Shown: piece after piece, positions 7,863-15,973 of the stretch
Layout of the letters: each line of letters opens with the position of its first letter
How positions within the stretch are numbered: the first letter of the stretch is position 1
NCBI GenBank assembly: GCA_051870755.1
Contig: JBJECE010000024.1
Span: forward strand, 1-47,795
DNA: 47,795 nt
Direction: 5' to 3'
Origin: W0P28-013 sp051870755
GTDB lineage: Bacteria; Bacteroidota; Bacteroidia; Bacteroidales; Paludibacteraceae
Program-made: the position numbers and the translations under genes
Notes under the pieces: generated by a model
What the model was told of the DNA's origin: nothing
The model's input: only the letters and a program-made list of their open reading frames with translations
Databases searched by the model: none

Positions 7863-8689
7863 TCTTTCAAATTTAATTTGCGATTCAAAATATTTTGCCG
7901 TGCCGTCGCGTGCTGACGCAAGGTTTCCAAGTGGGCGATGTCGGCCAAAACGGTTGCCAAACGATAGGTTTCGACAAAGGCTTTGCGTTCGTCTTTGCTT
8001 GGCAGATATGTGTAGTTGTGTTTGTTGCCGACGAATGTGATTTTGACCGGCTCGTCTTGGTGGGCTGTCCAAAATTCAGGCCAAGTGCCTATCGCGTCGG
8101 GGGCTATCAGTGCGGTTTCGTGTGTTACGCCCAAGTCGGTATAGGTGTGTTTGTCGGCGGCGGCAATGGGTTGGGTGTCGGCAAAAAAGTCGCCGACCGA
8201 TATGCGCAGCCGTTCATAGTCGATCGGGTTGCCGCAATAGTGCGCCGTGAGAAATAGTTGGCCGCGCTCGTTGGTGAATGGTTTGACGTAACTGCGTCCC
8301 AGATTCCATTCGTTGCGCAATATATTATAGGTGAATGTGCCGTATGGTTGGTATTGTGTGCTTTTTTCGTATTTGAATGGCCGTGTCAGTTGGTTTACTT
8401 CGTCGGTTTTGATGGGCAGTAAACTATCGACATAGCGCAGATTGCGGTCTGTTTCGCACAATTCGATGCGCCATGCTATGGTGTCGGCTTGGCGGCGATA
8501 GTGTACCAGTTGCGGGAAGTTGCTGTGTATCGAGTCCAATTGCCATTTGGCGGCTTCGAAATGCCCTGTAGCATACAGCGTGGCTGCCGAATCGATAAAC
8601 GCTTGGGCGCGTTCTTCGTCGGTGGGCTTGCCGGCGCAACTTGCCAACAGACACAAAATGCCGTATATGCCGATGATTGATTTTTTCAT
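7859..8689 (-). CDS. Lipoprotein of unknown function with coiled/helical domain
   Basis: The ATG at 8689 was chosen because it begins a clean lipoprotein signal (MKKSIIGIYGILCLLASC, lipobox LASC) and overlaps the upstream DUF2007 gene's stop by an ATGA. The mature part begins with a TPR-like helical hairpin (AQAFIDSAATLYATGHFEAAKWQLDS) that may form a short solenoid, then a beta-rich C-terminal domain (about 110-215), and a charged helical end. 276 residues. Its stop overlaps the start of the YhcH-like gene. Conserved in type among Bacteroidota envelope lipoproteins, but I cannot name the family. Confidence 0.7.
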   Translation of the reverse strand: MKKSIIGIYGILCLLASCAGKPTDEERAQAFIDSAATLYATGHFEAAKWQLDSIHSNFPQLVHYRRQADTIAWRIELCETDRNLRYVDSLLPIKTDEVNQLTRPFKYEKSTQYQPYGTFTYNILRNEWNLGRSYVKPFTNERGQLFLTAHYCGNPIDYERLRISVGDFFADTQPIAAADKHTYTDLGVTHETALIAPDAIGTWPEFWTAHQDEPVKITFVGNKHNYTYLPSKDERKAFVETYRLATVLADIAHLETLRQHATARQNILNRKLNLKE

Positions 8690-8913
8690 TCCAATTGCAA
8701 TTCGTTCAATATCGCGGTGGCGCGGATAACGTCTTTTTCGAATACGCACAGACGTATGCCGCCTGTTGTTGAGCCAAACATCGGATGGAGTTGCACGCAG
8801 TTGCTTTGGTCGGTCATGGCGGCTATGCCGTGTTGGCGCAGCGCGTCGGTTGCCAATAGGGCGGGCGCAAGCGTGTCGAAAGTCCGTATTACTATGATGT
8901 GGTCGCCGTTCAT
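8686..8913 (-). CDS. DUF2007 family small protein (putative signal-transducing)
   Basis: The 75-residue product matches DUF2007: IVIRTFDTLAPALLATDALRQHGIAAMTDQ followed by GGIRLCVFEKDVIRATAILNEL, a ferredoxin-like alpha/beta fold of the kind described as a putative signal-transducing domain. It starts 3 bp after the DUF1015 stop and its own stop overlaps the lipoprotein start (ATGA), so translation is probably coupled. No partner is known. Confidence 0.8.
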   Translation of the reverse strand: MNGDHIIVIRTFDTLAPALLATDALRQHGIAAMTDQSNCVQLHPMFGSTTGGIRLCVFEKDVIRATAILNELQLE

Positions 8914-8916
8914 GGC

Positions 8917-10161
8917 TTAATTCAATTTGTGTATAATCAGTCCCGAACGTAGTTTTGGCTCGAACCACGTTGTCTTTGGCGGCATTATGTTGCCACTATC
9001 GGCAATGTCGATTATCTGTTGCATCGAAACGGGGTAGAGTGCCAATGCCATGCGCATTTCGCCACTATCGACACGGCGTTTCAACTCGCCCAAACCGCGT
9101 ATGCCGCCCACAAAGTCGATGCGTTTGTCGCTGCGTAAGTCTTTGATTCCGAGTATTTTGTCTAAAATTAAATTCGACGATACGGTTACGTCCAACACGC
9201 CGATTGGGTCGTGGTCGTCGTAGGTGTCGGGGTGCGCTGTGAGCGAATACCAATGTCCACCGAGATACAACGCGAAGTTGTGCAACCGCTCGGGTTTGTA
9301 GATGTCGCAGCCTTTGTCTTCGATGTCGAAATGTTCGGCCACTTTGACCAAAAACTCGTTGTCGCTCAGGCCGTTCAGGTCTTTCACGACGCGGTTGTAG
9401 TCGATTATTGTCAGTTGGTTGTCGGGGAAACAGACGGCCAAAAAGTAGTTGTACTCCTCGTCGCCGCGGTGATGCGGATTTTGCAGGCGTTTTTCGTTAC
9501 CGACCAAGGCTGCCGCTGCGCTGCGGTGATGTCCGTCGGCAATGTACATGGCCGGCATGTCGGCAAAAATGTGTGTGATTTGTTGTATGGTTTCGTTGTC
9601 GTCGATGACCCAGAAGTGGTGTCCGAATCCGTCGGGCGTTACGAAATCGTATTCCGGTGTTTGTGCGGTGATGCGTGCCACGATGGCGTCCAACGTGTCG
9701 TTGTGCGGATAGGCGAAGAACACCGGTTCGATGTTGGCGTTGTTCACGCGCACATGTTTCATGCGGTCTTCTTCTTTGTCGCGGCGTGTCAGTTCGTGTT
9801 TTTTGATTTTTCCGGTCATGTAGTCGTTTACGGCGGCGGCTACACACAGACCGTATTGTGTGTGCCCGTTCATGGTTTGGGCATAGACGTAATAGTGTTC
9901 AGCGGCATCTTGCACCAACCAGCCGTTGTCTTGAAATTTTTGAAAATTTTCGGCGGCTTTGGCATACACGCGTTCATCGTGTTCGTCAGTTCCGACGGGG
10001 AAGTCGATTTCAGGCTTGATGATATGGTACAACGACATGTCGTTACCTGCGGCTTCGGCGCGCGCTTCGTCGGAGTTCAATACATCGTACGGACGCGACA
10101 CGATGCGTTCTACCAGATTTTTTGGCGGGCGTACACCCTTGAATGGTTTGATGATGGCCAT
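8917..10161 (-). CDS. DUF1015 family protein
   Basis: The 414-residue product is a clear full-length DUF1015 member: N-terminal GVRPPKNLVERIVSRPYDV, SLYHIIKPE, a central segment ending in IADGHHRSAAA, and a C-terminal TWFEPKLRSGLIIH. In Bacteroidota DUF1015 genes are frequently found beside serine-biosynthesis genes (serA/serC); here those genes are not in the window and it leads the operon that ends with glgB. The ADGHHR motif is the most conserved part of the family and may be the active or binding site, but no biochemical function is established to my knowledge. Confidence 0.9.
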   Translation of the reverse strand: MAIIKPFKGVRPPKNLVERIVSRPYDVLNSDEARAEAAGNDMSLYHIIKPEIDFPVGTDEHDERVYAKAAENFQKFQDNGWLVQDAAEHYYVYAQTMNGHTQYGLCVAAAVNDYMTGKIKKHELTRRDKEEDRMKHVRVNNANIEPVFFAYPHNDTLDAIVARITAQTPEYDFVTPDGFGHHFWVIDDNETIQQITHIFADMPAMYIADGHHRSAAAALVGNEKRLQNPHHRGDEEYNYFLAVCFPDNQLTIIDYNRVVKDLNGLSDNEFLVKVAEHFDIEDKGCDIYKPERLHNFALYLGGHWYSLTAHPDTYDDHDPIGVLDVTVSSNLILDKILGIKDLRSDKRIDFVGGIRGLGELKRRVDSGEMRMALALYPVSMQQIIDIADSGNIMPPKTTWFEPKLRSGLIIHKLN

Positions 10162-10189
10162 AATTTTGTGTTGTTGAACATAAAGCGTA

Positions 10190-10197
10190 CAAAGTTA
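10190..10197 (-). promoter_or_regulatory. -7 element for the DUF1015-glgB operon
   Basis: TAACTTTG on the minus strand (10197-10190), 29 bp upstream of the DUF1015 ATG. A clear -33 TTTG is not present at the usual spacing. Confidence 0.5.
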
Positions 10198-10320
10198 CTC
10201 AAAAAAAATGGAACGGCGGTCATAAAAATGTTTTTTTTTGTCTTTTGTGCTGCAAATAGTCGATTTTGCCGACAGAACCATCTCTAAAATAGCTCTTTTC
10301 GGCCAAAAAATGCAACAATA

Positions 10321-10352
10321 TTTGATAACTTGCATGTTTTTTGTTATCTTTG
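10321..10352 (+). promoter_or_regulatory. Promoter of the lipoprotein-asmA pair
   Basis: TTTG at 10321-10324, a 20-bp spacer and TATCTTTG at 10345-10352 match the Bacteroidota consensus exactly. The leader to the ATG at 10410 is about 50 nt. Confidence 0.85.
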
Positions 10353-10409
10353 CAATCTGTTTTTGGGCAAAATCGAAAACTAATCATAAACTCTAAAAAT
10401 TTTATCACA

Positions 10410-10781
10410 ATGAAAAAAACACTCTTTTTATCAGCAATGTGTTTGGTGGCGGTGGTTTGCTTGTTTAGCAGTTGCGCCCCCGAAGAACAACCGATCGACG
10501 AATCACTGTTTATCGGCAAATGGCAGTCGGGTTCCTTGTACGAAAAGTATGAAGCCAACCACACCGGCACAACGTGGGACACAGCCGACGATGTAACCGA
10601 AGCCGAAGCACAAAAATTCACTTGGACGTTGGAAAAAAACATCTTGACGCAAATCCACATCATGGAAATGACGGACGAGGGAACTGTGCCTAAAGTTTAT
10701 ACCGTAATCACGCTCAATGCTACCACGTTGAAGTACGAAGACGACTTCGGCAACCAAAAAACATTTACCAAAGTACAGTAA
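10410..10781 (+). CDS. Lipocalin-like lipoprotein
   Basis: The ATG at 10410 starts a lipoprotein signal (MKKTLFLSAMCLVAVVCLFSSC, lipobox FSSC). The 123-residue product then reads LFIGKWQSGSLYEKY, a GKW motif typical of lipocalin-like Bacteroidota lipoproteins (Lipocalin_4/5 type), followed by alternating beta strands (FTWTLEKNILTQIHIME, VYTVITLNATTLKYED). Such proteins are envelope beta-barrels of unknown ligand. It is the first gene after a consensus promoter and lies 9 bp before the AsmA-like gene, suggesting co-transcription. Confidence 0.8.
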   Translation: MKKTLFLSAMCLVAVVCLFSSCAPEEQPIDESLFIGKWQSGSLYEKYEANHTGTTWDTADDVTEAEAQKFTWTLEKNILTQIHIMEMTDEGTVPKVYTVITLNATTLKYEDDFGNQKTFTKVQ

Positions 10782-10790
10782 GAATCCGGT

Positions 10791-13700
10791 ATGAAAAAAG
10801 CACTGAAAATCACAGGCTGGACGCTGCTGTCGTTGCTGGCTGTGGTGCTTATTGTGGTGTGTGTGGCTGTGTATGTGGTCTTTACGCCCGAACGCCTTAC
10901 GCCCATCGTTCGTAAATATTTGCCGCAGTTTGTAACGTGCGAGGCCTCGCTCGACGAAGCCGATTTGACCTTTTTCAGCACATTTCCCGAATTTGGCGTG
11001 CGCTTGCACAATGTCTGCCTGAAAAATCCGTTGCCCGGATCGCCGTCCGACACGTTGGCCAATATCGACAACCTGACGGCAACCATTGACGTTTGGCAGT
11101 TCCTCGCCGACGATGCACTTGTTGTCAATGCAGTGATGCTCGAGGGCGGCTATGCCAACATCTACACCGATACGCTCGGGCGGACAAACTACGACATTGT
11201 GGTCGCTTCCGACGACGAACCGGACACCACAGCCACCGAATTGCCTTTCGATGTGCTGAATATTCATGCGGTGAAAATTGCCGATTTGCGTGTCCGCTAT
11301 ACCGACGACCAAAACCGCATGCACGCGTCAATCGACGATGTGCAGGCGAGCGTTAGCGGCAATTACGCCGAAACGGATATGCTGGCCGATGTGTCGTTGC
11401 AGTTACAAAATGTGTTGTTTGCCACTACCGATACTACACGCATCGATGTGCAAGTGCCGCAAGTAACATTGCGTACCAAAGCGGCACTGACCGGCAATGA
11501 TGCACAAGCAGCGGTGGCGCTCGATTTGCAGCGTGTGAACTGTGCCATCGCTGGAGACCAAATGTTGCAACAAGCTGATATTCAGGCCACGCTGCCATTG
11601 ACGGCCAATTTGGATACGATGCTGGTGCGGCTGCAAAAGGCCGAATTGGCGTTGGCCGACCACCAACTGACACTCGACGGGTGGGCGCAAATGCGCGATA
11701 CAAATGTCGTAATGGATGTCGATTTCGCAACAGACGAGTGGCAAATAGAAAAAGTCATTGCCTTGATTCCGCCAACGTATGCCGACCTGCTCGATGGTAT
11801 TGATGTGAAAGGCAATGTGGCTTTATCAGGTTGTGTGTCAGGTGTTTATAATTCTGAAACGCTCCCGCAAATTACGGCTAATGTCGATTTGCGCAAGGCC
11901 AAAGTGGCTGTCGATGGCGTGCCGTACAAATTGTACGATGTAGGCGCCAAAGCCACGGCTCATCTCGACTTGAACGATGGCGCTGTGTCGGATGCCGTCA
12001 TCACGCAACTGACTGCGAAAACGGGCACTTGTAGCGTACAAGCCGATGGGCGCGTGAATGACCTGCTGGGCGCATTGCGTTGCAATTTGCACCTCAAAGC
12101 CGACATCAATCTGCCCGAATTGGCACCGGTAATTCCTGCCGATTTGAATGTAGCACTTGCCGGCCGCACCAAGGCCGATGTGCAGGCAAAATTTGCATTA
12201 GATGATGTGCTGGCACTCAATCTCGACAAAATAGTGGCCAATGGCACGCTGAATTTCAGCGATTTAGATGTCGTTTACAACGACAGCATTTTTGTCAAGG
12301 CGCCGGCACTGACGTTACAGGCCTCGCTGCCAAGTCAGGGCAAAAATCGTGCTTTCAAAGAGATGTTGCAGGCGCAAATCGCATCGCCCGACTTGCGTGT
12401 CGAAATGCTTGGCACGCTGGACGCCGCACTGACCGATGCCGCCCTGACGGTGGCTACATCGAATCTGCTCGACACTACGCAGATGTTGTCGGCTACGTGC
12501 GCTTTCGAAATGCAACATTTGGTGGCGCACATGGACACAATTTCGGCCGATGTGGCATCGCCGCGCGGCAAAATTACCTTGTCGCCGAGTCGTCGCAATG
12601 CCAAAAATCCGCGTTTGCAATGCTCGTACAGCAGCGAAACGTTGGCTGCCAACATGGGTTCGGCACTCGACGTCAAAACAAAACACATCGACATTTCGGC
12701 ATCGACCACTTACGACGAGACGCAAGATAACCTCTATCTGAAATGGAATCCGACCCTCAAAATCGACTTTAACGACGGGCGTTTCCGTATGGCCGGCATC
12801 GAGCCCGAAATTCAGATACCGGCGATCAAATTTGCTTTCACGCCGCGCAAACTGACCATCGACGACAGCCGCATCGTCATCGACCGATCCGATTTTAGCC
12901 TGACCGGCGAAGCACGCAATATCCGTAAGTTTATGAAACACAACGGTTTGCTCGAAGGCGAGTTCAATTTCGTGTCGGAACAAACCGACATCAATCAACT
13001 GCTTGATTTGGTCAATGGCTTTGGCAGTACCGACTCGACACAAACGGCCGAAACGCCAGAACCGGCCGGCGACGAACCTGCTGTGGAACAACAAGATAAT
13101 CCGTTTATGGTGCCAAAAGGTGTCGATTTAACGCTGAATACGCACATCAAGAATGCGCTGTTTGCCGACAACCATCTGCAAAACATCGCCGGCAAACTGA
13201 CGGTGAAAGATGGCGTGCTGGTGCTCGAACAGATGGGTTTCACGTGCGAAGCGGCCGAAATGCAACTGACGGCCATGTATCGCAGCGAACGGCGCAACCA
13301 CCTGTTTGCCGGTCTCGACTTCCACCTTATTAATATCGACATCAAACAACTGATACACATGGTGCCGAATGTCGATACCATTTTCCCGATGCTCAAATCG
13401 TTCGAAGGACGGGCACAATTCCATTTGGCTGCCGAAACCTATCTGAAATCGAACTACGACCTGAAAATTTCGACACTGCGTGGTGCCGCCGCCATCGAAG
13501 GCAAAGACCTCGTGTTGCTCGATAGCGAAACATTTGCCAAAATAGCCAAACCGCTGTTGTTCAACCGAAAAACGAAAAATTTGGTGGACAGCATCAGTGT
13601 GGAGGCGACCGTTTTCCGCGACGAAGTCGATTTGTACCCGTTCGTTATGTCGATGGATAAATATTCGGCGGTGGTGGGCGGTCGGTACGACCTTGCCAAC

Positions 13701-13910
13701 AACTACAATGCGCACATCGAAACCTTGTCGCCCATACGTTTGGCGTTGCAAATCAAAGGTAATGCGTCCGATTTGGATAATATGGAGTTCAAATTGGTCA
13801 AAACACAATATTCCGATATGTACAAACCGGAAAAACGTAATGCCTTGCAAGAACGCACGTTGGCACTCAAAAAGTTGATTTCCGATGCGTTGAAAAGCAA
13901 CGTAAAATAA
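10791..13910 (+). CDS. AsmA-like envelope protein (1039 residues)
   Basis: A single N-terminal membrane segment (about residues 8-32) is followed by the AsmA N-terminal pattern (FTPERLTPIVRKYLPQFVTCEASLDEADLTFFSTFPEFGVRLHNVCL) and a very long repetitive beta-rich region, ending with the AsmA C-terminal domain (LLFNRKTKNLVDSISVEATVFRDEVDLYPFVMSMDKYSAVVGG). AsmA/TamB proteins are inner-membrane-anchored bridge-like proteins spanning the periplasm, implicated in phospholipid transport to, and maintenance of, the outer membrane. A low-complexity linker rich in Thr, Pro and Glu lies around residues 745-768. A strong hairpin terminator follows the stop. Confidence 0.88.
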   Translation: MKKALKITGWTLLSLLAVVLIVVCVAVYVVFTPERLTPIVRKYLPQFVTCEASLDEADLTFFSTFPEFGVRLHNVCLKNPLPGSPSDTLANIDNLTATIDVWQFLADDALVVNAVMLEGGYANIYTDTLGRTNYDIVVASDDEPDTTATELPFDVLNIHAVKIADLRVRYTDDQNRMHASIDDVQASVSGNYAETDMLADVSLQLQNVLFATTDTTRIDVQVPQVTLRTKAALTGNDAQAAVALDLQRVNCAIAGDQMLQQADIQATLPLTANLDTMLVRLQKAELALADHQLTLDGWAQMRDTNVVMDVDFATDEWQIEKVIALIPPTYADLLDGIDVKGNVALSGCVSGVYNSETLPQITANVDLRKAKVAVDGVPYKLYDVGAKATAHLDLNDGAVSDAVITQLTAKTGTCSVQADGRVNDLLGALRCNLHLKADINLPELAPVIPADLNVALAGRTKADVQAKFALDDVLALNLDKIVANGTLNFSDLDVVYNDSIFVKAPALTLQASLPSQGKNRAFKEMLQAQIASPDLRVEMLGTLDAALTDAALTVATSNLLDTTQMLSATCAFEMQHLVAHMDTISADVASPRGKITLSPSRRNAKNPRLQCSYSSETLAANMGSALDVKTKHIDISASTTYDETQDNLYLKWNPTLKIDFNDGRFRMAGIEPEIQIPAIKFAFTPRKLTIDDSRIVIDRSDFSLTGEARNIRKFMKHNGLLEGEFNFVSEQTDINQLLDLVNGFGSTDSTQTAETPEPAGDEPAVEQQDNPFMVPKGVDLTLNTHIKNALFADNHLQNIAGKLTVKDGVLVLEQMGFTCEAAEMQLTAMYRSERRNHLFAGLDFHLINIDIKQLIHMVPNVDTIFPMLKSFEGRAQFHLAAETYLKSNYDLKISTLRGAAAIEGKDLVLLDSETFAKIAKPLLFNRKTKNLVDSISVEATVFRDEVDLYPFVMSMDKYSAVVGGRYDLANNYNAHIETLSPIRLALQIKGNASDLDNMEFKLVKTQYSDMYKPEKRNALQERTLALKKLISDALKSNVK

Positions 13911-13928
13911 GACAAATGGCATATTAAC

Positions 13929-13967
13929 ACGAGAAGATGCAAAAAATCTGCATCTTCTCGTTTGTTT
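13929..13967 (+). terminator. Terminator after the AsmA-like gene
   Basis: A 13-bp perfect stem (13929-13941 with 13949-13961), a 7-base loop, and a T-rich tail. Confidence 0.88.
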
Positions 13968-14059
13968 GGCACGACTTTTGATGGTATTTAGATGACGCTC
14001 AGTCCTGCAACTCAAAAGTTTCAGATTGTAGTGTTGGTATTTAGGTTATGTTTTTAGGG

Positions 14060-14097
14060 AAGTCCGTGTACATGTGATATGTCTGCGGACTTTTTTT
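14060..14097. terminator. Hairpin between asmA-like and lipid kinase genes
   Basis: AAGTCCG (14060-14066) can pair with CGGACTT (14086-14092), followed by a T run on the plus strand to 14097. It lies 4 bp beyond the stop of the leftward lipid kinase. The T-run orientation fits rightward transcripts better; it may also serve leftward ones less efficiently. Confidence 0.6.
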
Positions 14098-14100
14098 GTG

Positions 14101-15039
14101 TCAAGGCACCAACATGTGTAGTGCTTGCGGCACCACTTCCACTTGCAGTGGGGCAGTGGCGTGCAGTTCTACGCCGTCGGTTTCGGCATCGATGGCACCA
14201 TCAAATTCGATGGTAAATTTGGTGGTGGCAAACGTGTGTGCACACGGATGTTCGGGGAGTCGCCCCGAAAACAAGAGGCGGACGGCCGATGGAATTTGTC
14301 GGAGTTTGATTTGCTCCATAGCCGTGATGTGCAGCAAACCGTCGGTGGGGTTGGCGTCGGGCACCTGTTTGATGCCGCCGCCCGAATAACAGCCGTTGCC
14401 AATGGCGATGGTGAATATGCGATGTTGCTCGGTGCGGTGGTCGTCGGTGAGGCGCATTTGGTGTGTTTTCAACTTAAACAGTGTGATGAAAACCGATAGC
14501 GAATAGACCCACGCGCTGCCGCCGAGATATTTTTTTATTTTGTTGGTGATGCGCACCACCGTACCGTCGAAACCCCAGCCGGCGCCGTTGATAAAGTAGC
14601 GTGTGGCGGTTTGATTGTTGTTGTCGTGGTACGAAATTTTGCCGATGTCAATCGGGATGCTTTTGCGTTGAAAGAGTTGTTCTGTCAGTTTTTTGCGTTT
14701 GCGCGTGATGCCCCAATAGCGTGCCCAATCGTTGCCGGTGCCATACGGCACAAGGGCAAGTGTTACGGCGTGTTTATCGGCTATGTTTGATGTGTAAATG
14801 CCATTGACCACTTCGTTGAGGGTGCCGTCGCCACCGACGATGAGCAGGTGCCGATAGCCGGCTTCGACCATCGTGCGTGCTATTTCGATGGCATGTCCGG
14901 CGTAGGAGGTCAATTGTTCCGAAAAGTTGATTTCGGCTTTTTTGAGCAGGTAGTATATGTTTGTCCAATCTTTTTGAAGGCGGCGTGTACCCGAATAAGG
15001 ATTGACGATGACGCCCCACTTCTCGTTGCGTAGGCTCAT
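14101..15039 (-). CDS. Diacylglycerol/lipid kinase family protein (YegS/DagK-like)
   Basis: The 312-residue product has the DAGK catalytic domain: VNPYSGTRR near residues 12-20, the nucleotide-binding GGDGTLNEVVNG (69-80) and PYGTGNDWAR (98-107). The C-terminal beta-sandwich is typical of soluble YegS/DgkB-type lipid kinases, which phosphorylate diacylglycerol or related lipids with ATP at the cytoplasmic membrane. The GTGNDWAR segment keeps the residues of active members. The true substrate cannot be read from the sequence. It is transcribed alone; the gap to the next upstream gene on its strand holds a hairpin. Confidence 0.88.
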   Translation of the reverse strand: MSLRNEKWGVIVNPYSGTRRLQKDWTNIYYLLKKAEINFSEQLTSYAGHAIEIARTMVEAGYRHLLIVGGDGTLNEVVNGIYTSNIADKHAVTLALVPYGTGNDWARYWGITRKRKKLTEQLFQRKSIPIDIGKISYHDNNNQTATRYFINGAGWGFDGTVVRITNKIKKYLGGSAWVYSLSVFITLFKLKTHQMRLTDDHRTEQHRIFTIAIGNGCYSGGGIKQVPDANPTDGLLHITAMEQIKLRQIPSAVRLLFSGRLPEHPCAHTFATTKFTIEFDGAIDAETDGVELHATAPLQVEVVPQALHMLVP

Positions 15040-15236
15040 TTCCTATCTTTTTTGCGCGATTTATACTTATCGCAAGTATCACCGCGATTTTGCAGTGCAA
15101 AGATACGTTTTTTTATTCGATTGGCAAAACTTTTGCCGCTCAAAACTTATCTGTTGATGTGCCTGCGGCTGATTTATACGCACTTGCCTGTGATTTTTCT
15201 GGTCGGATAGGCCTATTGCTGCGGGTACCAAACAGC

Positions 15237-15276
15237 AACACAGCGCATGTCCTGAAAAATGCGCTGTGTTTTTTTT
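15237..15276. terminator. Terminator of the leftward lipoprotein gene
   Basis: A 12-bp perfect stem (15237-15248 with 15259-15270) with an adjacent 6-T run on the plus strand. It lies 16 bp beyond the stop of the leftward gene at 15292. On the minus strand the stem is preceded by A and followed by TTGCTGTTT, so termination leftward may be weaker. Confidence 0.65.
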
Positions 15277-15291
15277 GACAAATCTCCGTAT

Positions 15292-15822
15292 TTATTTAGC
15301 ACTGGGGCCTTGTGGGTCGGTAAAATAGTAGATGGAGTGGTTGCATTTGCTGTAGGGACTTGGGTCGGTGTCGGTGCAGGTGCATCCGATAATGATGTCG
15401 TTCCCATCGTACACGAAAGCGCATTCGTCGCACAGATTTGGCGTACATTTGTGGTGAATTTGCGCTTCGCGCATAGTAGCCTCATTTTCTTTGGCAAAAA
15501 TAGGCAATGCTATTCGTGCCGCATGCTGTTGTCCGTCGGTGTCGGCTTCGGTGCCTTCTATTATAAGGTATGCCAGCCCTTTGACACGCGTGTGTTGTAC
15601 ATGACAGTCTTCAACAGTGATACATTCGTCGCCAAAGAACTTAAATGGTTGCCCTTTCTGTATTTTCTTGTACACGACTTCGGCCGATTTTGGACCGATT
15701 TTTGCCACACACGTTTCCGTGCCATGAAAATAGTAGGCTTCTTCATTGTTTGCACATCCTGCTAATAGCAGTCCGAGTGCGCCGTAAACGGCTGCACATA
15801 GAATTACATTTTGTTTTTTCAT
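15292..15822 (-). CDS. Cys-rich lipoprotein of unknown function
   Basis: The 176-residue product has a lipoprotein signal (lipobox LAGC, Cys at about 23). The mature part contains at least seven further Cys residues, most in a C-terminal cluster (HHKCTPNLCDECAFVY and IIIGCTCTDTD, then SKCNHS), which could bind a metal or form disulfides. No known family was recognised. It is expressed from a promoter that overlaps head-on with that of the divergent TPR regulator gene, so the two genes may be alternately controlled. Confidence 0.65.
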   Translation of the reverse strand: MKKQNVILCAAVYGALGLLLAGCANNEEAYYFHGTETCVAKIGPKSAEVVYKKIQKGQPFKFFGDECITVEDCHVQHTRVKGLAYLIIEGTEADTDGQQHAARIALPIFAKENEATMREAQIHHKCTPNLCDECAFVYDGNDIIIGCTCTDTDPSPYSKCNHSIYYFTDPQGPSAK

Positions 15823-15833
15823 AATTTAATTTT

Positions 15834-15865
15834 TTTGTTGGTTTAGAAAAATGTTGTTATCTTTG
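15834..15865 (+). promoter_or_regulatory. Promoter of the TPR/HTH regulator gene
   Basis: TTTG at 15834-15837, 20-bp spacer, TATCTTTG at 15858-15865. The leader to the ATG at 15974 is about 100 nt. It interlocks with the opposing promoter at 15869-15900. Confidence 0.85.
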
Positions 15866-15868
15866 CTG

Positions 15869-15900
15869 CAAAGTTAAAGGATATATTTGTCGATTCCAAA
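15869..15900 (-). promoter_or_regulatory. Promoter of the Cys-rich lipoprotein gene
   Basis: On the minus strand TTTG (15900-15897), 20-bp spacer, TAACTTTG (15876-15869). The -7 elements of this and the plus-strand promoter are only 3 bp apart and face each other. Confidence 0.82.
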
Positions 15901-15973
15901 TGAAAAAATCTTCAAGATGTACTTTAAGTGTATTTTTAAGTAATTGATTTTTAATATATTATATTTTATTAGT

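Noticed and set aside
9211..10287. 358-codon plus-strand frame antisense to the DUF1015 gene
   Set aside because: Val/Phe/Gly-rich antisense translation with no family pattern; the DUF1015 frame is unambiguous.
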